From assembly GCA_947492745.1 (NCBI GenBank), contig CANLOE010000014.1, positions 1-64,000 on the forward strand: a stretch of 64,000 bases of DNA, read 5' to 3'. The notes under the pieces are model-generated. The model saw only the letters and a list, made by a program, of their open reading frames with translations, was not told where the DNA came from and ran no database searches. The stretch is from an uncultured Cyclobacteriaceae bacterium. Its GTDB lineage: Bacteria; Bacteroidota; Bacteroidia; Cytophagales; Cyclobacteriaceae. Below are positions 36,321 through 44,421 of the stretch, piece by piece (positions within the stretch are counted from its first letter, which is position 1; every line of letters starts with the position of its first letter). The translations under genes were made by a program, and so were the position numbers.

Positions 36321-37460
36321 ATGAAATTCGGAACAAAGGCGATTCATGCCGGCATCGAGCCGGACCCAAGTACTGGGGCCATTATGACCCCCATTTACCA
36401 AACTTCCACTTATGTTCAGGCTTCTCCTGGAGATCATAAAGGCTTTGAGTACTCTCGGAGCGGGAACCCGACAAGGGATGCCCTCCAGAAAAATCTTGCA
36501 GCTCTGGAAAACGGCACCCACGGCCTCTGCTTCGGTTCGGGTTTGGCCGCTATCGATGCGGTCATCAAACTGTTATCGCCCGGTGATGAGGTCATCTCAA
36601 CGAATGACCTTTACGGAGGTACTTATCGTATTTTCACTAAAATTTTCGAAAAGTACGGTATCAAGTTTCACTTCATCGGTATGGGGGAGGCTGCTAATAT
36701 CGAAAAATATATCAACTCCAATACGAAGTTGATCTGGGTAGAGACACCGACCAATCCTATGATGAATATCATTGATATCAAAGCGGTTGCCCGGATATCG
36801 AAAAAGCATGAGGTGCTACTGGCTGTGGACAACACTTTTGCGACCCCTTATCTGCAAACTCCTCTGGACCTCGGCGCGGATATCATCATGCACTCCATTA
36901 CCAAATACCTGGGAGGACACTCGGACGTTATTATGGGAGCCTTGATCGTAAAGGATAAAAAACTGGCCGATGAACTGGCATTCATCCAGAACAGTTGCGG
37001 GGCCGTGACAGGGCCGCAGGATTGTTTTCTGGTACTTCGTGGTATCAAAACCCTCCATATCCGCATGCAGCGACACTGTGAAAACGGTAAGGCAGTAGCG
37101 CAATACTTAGTGAAGCACCCTAAAGTGGATAAGGTATATTGGCCGGGTTTTGAAAGTCATCCTAACCACAGTATCGCCGCAGAACAAATGAGGGATTTTG
37201 GAGGGATGATTTCTTTTACCTTGAAAGGGAACGACCGGCAGGAATCATTTAGGGTGATGGAGCGTTTTCATTTCTTCTCATTGGCCGAGTCTTTGGGAGG
37301 GGTAGAGTCCTTGGCCAACCATCCGGCTACCATGACACATGCCAGTATACCGAAGAAAGAAAGAGAGAAAATAGGCCTGTCGGATTCTCTGATTCGCCTT
37401 AGTGTGGGTATAGAAAATATAGAGGACCTGATAGAGGATCTTGAGCAGGCTTTAGGGTAG
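36321..37460 (+). CDS. Cystathionine gamma-synthase/lyase family PLP enzyme
   Basis: This is a 379-residue Cys/Met-metabolism PLP enzyme. Features: PIYQTSTYVQ, FEYSRSGNPTRDALQKNLAA with the Tyr-Arg that contact PLP of the neighbouring subunit, FGSGLAAIDAV, WVETPTNPMM, LAVDNTFATPYLQ, and the PLP lysine in HSITKYLGGHSDV. SLGGVESLANHPATMTHAS is a late motif common to the gamma-synthase and gamma-lyase groups. It works in transsulfuration between homocysteine and cysteine, or degrades cystathionine. Synthase and lyase cannot be separated reliably here; the lack of a nearby homoserine acyltransferase gives no help. A terminator follows about 190 bases downstream. Confidence 0.94.
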   Translation: MKFGTKAIHAGIEPDPSTGAIMTPIYQTSTYVQASPGDHKGFEYSRSGNPTRDALQKNLAALENGTHGLCFGSGLAAIDAVIKLLSPGDEVISTNDLYGGTYRIFTKIFEKYGIKFHFIGMGEAANIEKYINSNTKLIWVETPTNPMMNIIDIKAVARISKKHEVLLAVDNTFATPYLQTPLDLGADIIMHSITKYLGGHSDVIMGALIVKDKKLADELAFIQNSCGAVTGPQDCFLVLRGIKTLHIRMQRHCENGKAVAQYLVKHPKVDKVYWPGFESHPNHSIAAEQMRDFGGMISFTLKGNDRQESFRVMERFHFFSLAESLGGVESLANHPATMTHASIPKKEREKIGLSDSLIRLSVGIENIEDLIEDLEQALG

Positions 37461-37647
37461 GCCGTGAACAATTTTTTAGGAGCGTGATGCTTATGCTCCA
37501 AATGAAATTGTTTCGAGACATACTGAGAATGATTACGAAAATATCGTTCTGCCCGTAATGGGATTAAGGTACCCGAAGAAAAGATGGCAGATAAGGGTAC
37601 AAACTTATCGGTAGGGCCTTCTTCAGGATACGAAGCTATGAAAATAG

Positions 37648-37686
37648 AGAATCCCCCTGACAGCTTACCATCAGGGGGATTTTTGT
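37648..37686 (+). terminator. Intrinsic terminator after the PLP enzyme gene
   Basis: The inverted repeat AATCCCCCTGA / TCAGGGGGATT (37650-37660 with 37671-37681) is followed by TTTTGTT on the plus strand. Confidence 0.85.
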
Positions 37687-37720
37687 TCTTAACGAAAGAT
37701 AAACCCCTTCTGGTCAGGGA

Positions 37721-40700
37721 CTACCTTTGTATGACTATTTTTTCTCTTAGGACTTCACTTTTTCCCTGCTCAAAGACACTGACCACATACACCCCTTCGG
37801 CCTGATACTGTTCTGATTGGAACCGGAGTTCTCCTTGAGCATTGAAGGCACTCTTGGGAAAGAATTTTTTGTATACTTCTTTACCGGAGAGTTCTGTCAG
37901 CCTAAAGTGGATCCCTTCTTGAAGTGAGGGAGCTCTTATGAGAAATCTTTGTGATTCCAGATCGTACATGACCAAGAACGGTACTGCATTGGAAGCCACC
38001 CTGATGGTAGACGAATAGGAAAAACTGCCGTCAAAATCGGTCTGTTTGAGTCGGTAATAAGTCTGTTTGGTAAATGGAGTTCTATCCACGAATTGGTACC
38101 GAAGTATAGAGGAGCTATTGCCCGCACCTTCGATAATGCCCAACACGTCAAAAAACTCACCTTTTTCGGATTTCTCCAAAGTGAAAAAGTCATTCTCCGT
38201 TTCGGTAGCCGTTTCCCAAAGGACAATATTTTTACCCTTATCGTGTGTTCCCATAAAGCTTTTGAGTTGGATGGGGAGAGGGTCGATGACCGTGAAATCG
38301 AAACTCAGGTTATTGGCTTCTCCGCTCTCATAGTATTCCAGCACTAGGTCGGTATCTCCATCGAGTTCGATTTCGTAAGTATTGGATGAAGGACTCAAGG
38401 CCGTCGTAGCGTTAATGGGGAAGGTCATCCCTCCATCAAAGCTCAGTCGGACATTATTGTCCGAAGTCACTTCGAAGCGATAGATGGAGCGAGGAAAGTT
38501 CTTTCTCATTTTAAAGCGGATGGACATATTCTCCGAATATACAATACAACCACCATCTGTACTGAGATTGCAATCATCACCACAAAAGGTAGTCGTGAAA
38601 ACGGTATCCATAGTAATAAAGCCACGATAGTCACTTTCTGCGTAAGTGTCGATACCCTCATATACATACCCTATCCAACCGGGGTCGGGAGCAGTTTTGT
38701 TACCGTCCCCATAGATATCGGTATCCCCTGTTCTTGCACCATAATTGATGGCAACGGTATCCGAGTAGGCTAAGGTGCCACTAAATTCGGCACGTCTGCG
38801 GTAATACATAATGGTATTACTGGGTTCTACCATGGGAGTGTAGGATACATTGTTTGCATCGGTGATTTCCGTAAAGTTGATATTATCAGGGGACAGTTCC
38901 CATTGATAGGAAAGGGCAGATTGTGGACAAAGGTTCGGAACGGCCATATTGGATATCTCCGGGGCATCTGCTCCTCCCGCACAGGCTCCGGGAGCAGCCA
39001 TGATCTTACCACCATCCGTCAGAGTGGTAGCCGGTGTGCCCGAAAATGTATAGTTGAAGGTAACTCGGTTACCTCCACCTCCTTCCATATAGTCCAGTAC
39101 GATATCGTATACACCATCCAATAATACCTCATAAGGCGCGGCTTCTCGGTAGGGGTGGTCGGTATAGTCATCGATGACATAGGTCTTTCCTCCATCGAGG
39201 CTCAGTCGGACACCATTATCTCCACCGATGATAAATGTATAAAAGTTACATGACAGGCTCAGTCTCATTTTGAACCGTACCGAAAAGCCCTGCGAATTGA
39301 CGGGGCAGCCGCCTTCTGTCAGGAAATCACAGTCATTACCACAAAAGCTCTCGTCGAAATTAACAGGTTCCCTGATAATACCTTTATAGTTTTCGGTATC
39401 AAAATTGTCCTTGACATCGTATACATAACCGATCCATCCTGGATTGGTTGCATCATTTCCATCACCATAAGCGGTTTCATCCCCGGTAATACTACCATAG
39501 TTGATGGATACAACATTGGAATACTCCGAAGTCCCTCCAAAATCAGCTCTTCTTCTGTAATAGGTGATACTCGTGGTTGTGGCAGGTGGGTCATAACCCA
39601 GGTCCGTAGCTCCTGAGACGTCGCTATAACTGACATTATCCGTAGAAGACTCCCATTGATAACTAAGTCCCGACTGCGGGCACACATTGGGTACCAGCAC
39701 ACTCTTTAGTGGCTCCGGGTCAAAAGCTGTAGAACTACAGGCACTTTGGTCGCCTTGGATGGTACCTCCTTCGGTCAGGGTCGTAGGTACTGTCCCTGAC
39801 CCCAGTACTTCAAAGGATACACGATTTTGCCCAGAGATTTCATAATAGTCCAGGACCAATTCATGGACACCATCCAACAGAACGCTGTAGGGAGCGGCTG
39901 TCCTATAGGAATTGTGGGAGGTATAATCGTCGATAACATAGGTGCTGCCACCGTCCAAGCTTAGGCGTACGCCGTTATCGCCACCTATGGTAAAAGTATA
40001 CAGGTCACAAGAGAAGGTCTTTCTCATCCTGAACCGAACGGAGAAGGTCTCGGAGTTGATACCGCAGCCTCCTTCAGTATCAAAATTACAGTCATCGCCA
40101 CAAAAGCTTTCGTCAAAGTCGATGCTTTCGCGGATGAACCCTTTATAATCACTGGTGTTGAAGTTGTCATCTCCATCATACAGGTAGCCTATCCAGCCAG
40201 GGTCGGTAGCAGCATCACCGTCACCATAGGTATTCTGGTCTCCTGTTAACAGACCATAATTGATGCTAAGGGTATTTGAAAAAGCCGAGTTGCCTCCTGA
40301 CGAAGCCTGTCTGCGGTAGTAGATGGTATTGCTGGCACTAGCGGGTGGGTCATAGCTTTCGCCTATGGCACTGGGTATATCGGTAAAATTGATATTGTCC
40401 AGCGATGATTGCCACTGGTAGCTGATGCTGGACTGAGGGCAGACTATAGGATAGGTAATGTTGGTCAGTGTCACGGGGTCTAAACTGGTGGCACCGCAGG
40501 CACTTTGACTTTCACCGATAGTCCCTGCATCACTAAGTACGGCCAGAGAAGTGCCGGAGGCACTGTAGGAAAAAGACACCCTGTTCCCACCTCCGCCTTC
40601 GTAATATTCCAATACCAGGTCATAGGTCCCGTCGAGTATAGTACTGTAAGAGCGGGTCCGATAGGGGTGACTATCAAAATCATCGATAATATAGGATGCT

Positions 40701-41824
40701 CCACCATCGATACTTAATCGTGCTCCATTATCACTCCCTAGCTCAAAGGTGTAAAACTCACAGGAAAATTTTTTTCTCATTTTGAACCTTATCGAAAAAG
40801 ACTCTGTGTTGACCTTGCAACCTCCCGCAGTGGGAAAATCACATTCCGCACCACAGAAGCTTTCATCAAAGAAAACGGGTTCGGTGATGAAGCCCTGATA
40901 TTCAGTGCTAAAATTATTTGCTCCATCATAAATGTAACCTATCCAGCCGGGATTGACCGCAGCATCACCATCACCATAACTTATTTCATCACCAGTGATT
41001 TCCCCAGAACTGACCGTGACTATATTTGAGTAGGCTACCTGTGTCCCGAAATCAACCCTTCTTCTATAATAGGTCTTTTGAAATCCCGTGACCGGAGGGT
41101 CATAGGTGGTTGCTGTTGCTCCCGGTATGGCACTGAAATTGATATTGTCCAGAGAGCTTTCCCATTGGTAGGATAAGGCTGAACTAGGGCAGACTGCCGG
41201 CTCCGATAGGCTTATCAGGGGTGAAGGGTCGTAGCCAGGGGTGTTACATACATCTTGGTCATCGCCAATAGTCCCTCCTTGGGTAAGCGTGTTCAATGTC
41301 GCATTTTCGGCCACTAAATTAAAGGAAACCCTATTTTCATCACTGATATCATAATAGTCCAGTACCAAGTCATAGGTGCCGTTCAGAAAAACGGTAAGGG
41401 GTGTTGTCAAGCGATAGGGGTGGCTTTCATAATCGTCGATAACATAGGTACTGCCTCCATCCAAGCTCAAACGTACACCATCGTCCCCACCTATGGTAAA
41501 CGTATAGAAGTCACAGGGAAAACTCCTTCTGGTCTTGAAACGAACCGAAAAATTGTCTCCACTGACATTACAGCCCGATTCGGCAGTAAAAGAACAGGCT
41601 CCGGCACAGAACACTTCATTGAAAATCAGACCCTTCTTTATGAATCCTTGATAATCAGAGGTGTTGAAATTATCCGCTCCATTGTATACATAGCCTATCC
41701 ATTCCGGGTTGACCGGATCGTCCCCATTTCCATAGGAGACTTCATCGCCACTGGCACTCGGGCATCGTTGTGCGTTCAGGTGGAATGACACTAAAAAAAG
41801 AAATAGTATAAATAAGGTTTTCAT
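37721..41824 (-). CDS. T9SS-exported surface protein with five PA14-like repeats
   Basis: This 1367-residue protein has a Sec signal (MKTLFILFLFLVSFHLNAQ). Five repeats of a PA14-like beta module follow; each opens with a YGDG...NPGWIGYVYDG motif and closes with GVRLSLDGGSTYVIDDY and a LVLDYY segment. Between them lie four Ig-like linkers with CPQSxLSYQWESSLDNINF and YYRRRADFG. Repeat pitch is about 255 residues. The PA14 fold is commonly carbohydrate-binding or adhesive. The C-terminus (about 1180-1367) contains IVLWETATETENDFFTLEKS, then the type A sorting domain SLQEGIHFRLTELSGKEVYK to EGVYVVSVFEQGK. It is therefore exported by T9SS and fixed or released at the cell surface. A minus-strand TAGCTTTG at 41868-41875 may be its -7 box. 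Confidence 0.9.
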   Translation of the reverse strand: MKTLFILFLFLVSFHLNAQRCPSASGDEVSYGNGDDPVNPEWIGYVYNGADNFNTSDYQGFIKKGLIFNEVFCAGACSFTAESGCNVSGDNFSVRFKTRRSFPCDFYTFTIGGDDGVRLSLDGGSTYVIDDYESHPYRLTTPLTVFLNGTYDLVLDYYDISDENRVSFNLVAENATLNTLTQGGTIGDDQDVCNTPGYDPSPLISLSEPAVCPSSALSYQWESSLDNINFSAIPGATATTYDPPVTGFQKTYYRRRVDFGTQVAYSNIVTVSSGEITGDEISYGDGDAAVNPGWIGYIYDGANNFSTEYQGFITEPVFFDESFCGAECDFPTAGGCKVNTESFSIRFKMRKKFSCEFYTFELGSDNGARLSIDGGASYIIDDFDSHPYRTRSYSTILDGTYDLVLEYYEGGGGNRVSFSYSASGTSLAVLSDAGTIGESQSACGATSLDPVTLTNITYPIVCPQSSISYQWQSSLDNINFTDIPSAIGESYDPPASASNTIYYRRQASSGGNSAFSNTLSINYGLLTGDQNTYGDGDAATDPGWIGYLYDGDDNFNTSDYKGFIRESIDFDESFCGDDCNFDTEGGCGINSETFSVRFRMRKTFSCDLYTFTIGGDNGVRLSLDGGSTYVIDDYTSHNSYRTAAPYSVLLDGVHELVLDYYEISGQNRVSFEVLGSGTVPTTLTEGGTIQGDQSACSSTAFDPEPLKSVLVPNVCPQSGLSYQWESSTDNVSYSDVSGATDLGYDPPATTTSITYYRRRADFGGTSEYSNVVSINYGSITGDETAYGDGNDATNPGWIGYVYDVKDNFDTENYKGIIREPVNFDESFCGNDCDFLTEGGCPVNSQGFSVRFKMRLSLSCNFYTFIIGGDNGVRLSLDGGKTYVIDDYTDHPYREAAPYEVLLDGVYDIVLDYMEGGGGNRVTFNYTFSGTPATTLTDGGKIMAAPGACAGGADAPEISNMAVPNLCPQSALSYQWELSPDNINFTEITDANNVSYTPMVEPSNTIMYYRRRAEFSGTLAYSDTVAINYGARTGDTDIYGDGNKTAPDPGWIGYVYEGIDTYAESDYRGFITMDTVFTTTFCGDDCNLSTDGGCIVYSENMSIRFKMRKNFPRSIYRFEVTSDNNVRLSFDGGMTFPINATTALSPSSNTYEIELDGDTDLVLEYYESGEANNLSFDFTVIDPLPIQLKSFMGTHDKGKNIVLWETATETENDFFTLEKSEKGEFFDVLGIIEGAGNSSSILRYQFVDRTPFTKQTYYRLKQTDFDGSFSYSSTIRVASNAVPFLVMYDLESQRFLIRAPSLQEGIHFRLTELSGKEVYKKFFPKSAFNAQGELRFQSEQYQAEGVYVVSVFEQGKSEVLREKIVIQR

Positions 41825-41867
41825 CTTCTATTCGGTTACAGTTATTCTCAAGATAGCTTATACTGTG

Positions 41868-41875
41868 CAAAGCTA
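41868..41875 (-). promoter_or_regulatory. Possible -7 box TAGCTTTG
   Basis: It fits TAnnTTTG and lies 44 bases upstream of the ATG of the PA14-repeat protein. The -33 box is not clear. Confidence 0.4.
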
Positions 41876-42767
41876 TAGTATAATTGTCGATGACTGGTGC
41901 TATTTGTTGGATTAAGTGTTTGTTAATCTGTTAGTTAAGTAAGTTCAGTTTAGTTAAAAGGTTAAGCGTTGTATGTAAGCAAGGTTATTTTGTGGATGAA
42001 ATACGATAATCACCTAGACTTGTCTTTTAACCTGCGCCTCTACTGTGTTGATTACTAATAGGCGTACATAGGCCCACGTTATATTCATGTTATTATTAAG
42101 TATTCGAAGTGCCCGACATTCCATTTTTTGATAAATTATCCGTATATTATCTCCCATTTATAGGGTCTGGTACATAAATCCATAGCTAAGATTTCAACGG
42201 TAATTTGTTGTGAAAAAGTTGCATTTCGAGTTGTTTGATCGATTGTGTTGATACTGCTGTTTTGGTACGATCTGAATGCGCCTTTATAATACAGACACTC
42301 TCATCAGTGTTAGGATTGATTGGCAGATATATCAAATATAAGACAGCCATATCGGGTACAACCCCTATACTGCCCATTTCGGTGAGCAGGTTCCCTATTG
42401 ATTCGTAACCTTGAGGTATATTGAAGAGATAGTGATATACACAATACTACGAGATAAACTTACAAAGACCAATCAACCCAATTTTCCAATACGTGAAATG
42501 CTCAATCTCAACTTGTCGATAACCTTGCTAGCTTATCTAAGGGAAGAAATAGATACTATACTTAATAGTAGTGATGATAACCCTCAGGTGAGATAAATAG
42601 TTCTGTAAAAGAAAGGAATTTCATTGGGGATAGCGACTTTGTTATATGATGTTAATCAGAATGTTACTTAGGTTATGGGTAATGATGCGCAAAAGGTGAA
42701 AAAGCGATGATTTATGACTTTAGTAAAATATGGATACTGCTATTGTTTTTATGTTTTTCGGAGATAA

Positions 42768-43022
42768 GGCAACTGTTTGGGAATGGAATTATGGATAAAA
42801 ATTCGTTGTCGCTTATTTTGCAGGTAAGGTGAGGCTGAATGGGCGAAGATAGTAGCGCTATTGCGCATATTTTTCATGAAATCATTAGGTCAAAGTAACA
42901 CATGAAAAATAGGCATGCTAGAGATAGCATGAAGCTTGGGATGAATATCGTTCTTCTTCGAACCTCATGTGCTTTTTGAAATATCAATACCCTACCTGAA
43001 AAGACACACGTCATAACAGTTT
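42768..43022. repeat. Family E-like element E5
   Basis: It starts TAA-GGCAACTGTTTGGG and ends CATAACAGTTTC-TAA. The block AAGCTTGGGATGAATATCG and the following bases are shared with E4 (49229-49278). Boundaries are tentative. Confidence 0.45.
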
Positions 43023-43084
43023 CTAAAGTCTCTAAGACCTTCAGAAAACCTTAGTCTATACTCCCATTCGCCAGTGTCTAAGTT

Positions 43085-43245
43085 ATACAAATTTGGGTTT
43101 TAAATGTCGTATAAGATTCCGCGGGTCATTTGGTTTCAATCAAGGCGATAACCGCAGGGATAGCAGCGCTATCGCGAGGATGGTCAACGCAGAGTGAAGC
43201 AAAATGAACAGGAAGATAGGCGATAGTTAAAAGCTAAGTTTGTAT
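43085..43245. repeat. Family C element C3 (161 bp)
   Basis: It has the same ends and length as C2, with only about eight differences by eye. TTA is next to both ends. Confidence 0.85.
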
Positions 43246-43731
43246 TAGGTATGATTCAGGCATAATTACTCCTACGGTTCATGGGTATATAGGATATAAA
43301 AAGATAAAAGACTACCTTAAACTCGGATTATGCATTGGAGTATTATTAATAGGGTTGGAATGCAATAAATCTTAGTTTTTCTTGTATTCGGCCTAGTCCT
43401 GCTACGGTCAATTCAAAAACACACACATACATTTCACTGATTTGAAGAAATTTATTCCATAATCATAGGGACAAATCGTAGATTCATGAGTTCCATTGGA
43501 AAAACAGACCTCAAACAAAAAAACGCAGATTCGGCGAATACCATTGAAATCAATCGATATACTGAGTCAAATCTCATATATACAGTGGTTTGTCTGAGAT
43601 ATTGAAGGTGTCATCGAATTTATATTTGCTGATGCGGTGCATTTTCTTCTCTTGGAATTAATGAACTTACGTTTCAGGAAATATCTTTGGAAATCAATGG
43701 AATAGTGGAAAAATGCATGGTCCGGATTAAA

Positions 43732-43858
43732 CCCAGATCATGCGTTAGCTCTTCTATTTCGGGCTTAAATGGCTGAAAATCAGTAAATTTAATCCGATAA
43801 AACGCCCTGATTTATTGCTTTTTAAGCCCTCATAACTAAACGACATTGATAATCCGGG
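43732..43858. repeat. Family A element A8 (127 bp, internally deleted), duplication TTAAA
   Basis: The left end is CCCAGATCATGCGTTAG and the right end GATAATCCGGG, with TTAAA on both sides (43727-43731, 43859-43863). The central palindrome found in other copies is missing. Confidence 0.8.
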
Positions 43859-43900
43859 TTAAACCAAAATGAATCCTTTTAGATAAATCTATTTACATCA

Positions 43901-44419
43901 ATGTACGCAGTTGAACACGAAGACATTAGCCAAAAAATAGCCGAAGATGCCGAAGAAAGGTTTGGTATTGTCCCCAATCTGATCAAGCAACTCTTTGCTC
44001 ACCCTATTGTGGCGCAGATATATGCCGATGGTGCTTTTGCCCTACAGGATAAAGGTGTACTGAGCCCTGATGAGCAGCATGTACTTTTTCTATATATTTC
44101 CAATTACAATGATTGTCACTATTGTAAGGTAGCACATGCCTTTGCGGTGAAAAGATCGGCACAGTTAAGTGATGCCGATTTCGAGCATTTGAAAAAGAAT
44201 GAAAAAACCGGTAATGACCGATACAATGCACTCACTGGGGCGGCCCAGTTGATTTTGGAAAAAAGAGGGAAGCTCTCCAAGTCGGAAATGAACGGGCTAT
44301 CGGAGCAGGGGGTGGACAAAACAACTGTTTACGAGATTATAGGGTTGGTGGCGTTGAAGACCATCACCAATTATACCAATCATATTGCAAATACCGTAGT
44401 TGACTTCCCTGCATCGTAA
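43901..44419 (+). CDS. AhpD-like carboxymuconolactone decarboxylase-family protein
   Basis: This is a 172-residue all-helical protein. The AhpD core motif is NYNDCHYCKVAHAFAVKR, with the CxxC pair and the downstream His used in disulfide/peroxide chemistry. The N-terminal RFGIVPNLIKQLFAHPIVAQ and the C-terminal YEIIGLVALKTITNYTNHIA match the family. AhpD proteins act as alkylhydroperoxidase reductants or in related thiol redox steps in the cytosol. No ahpC is nearby. It converges with the CHAT-TPR gene, with one base between the two stops. Confidence 0.92.
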   Translation: MYAVEHEDISQKIAEDAEERFGIVPNLIKQLFAHPIVAQIYADGAFALQDKGVLSPDEQHVLFLYISNYNDCHYCKVAHAFAVKRSAQLSDADFEHLKKNEKTGNDRYNALTGAAQLILEKRGKLSKSEMNGLSEQGVDKTTVYEIIGLVALKTITNYTNHIANTVVDFPAS

Positions 44420-44421
44420 GT

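Larger units (their letters stand above)
41876..43900. other. Long intergenic region with repeats only
   Basis: About 2 kb without a credible gene. It holds E5, C3 and A8. Short frames such as 42186-42377 (minus) and 42411-42596 (plus, TTG start) show no recognisable features. The remaining sequence at 43260-43725 contains degenerate pieces resembling family A and the 35.8 kb region (GATGAGTTCCATTGGAAAA occurs in both), suggesting an old duplicated segment. Confidence 0.4.

Noticed and set aside
42411-42596. A 61-codon frame in the 2-kb intergenic region
   Set aside because: It has a TTG start, no ribosome-binding site and no known family, and its surroundings are full of repeat remains.
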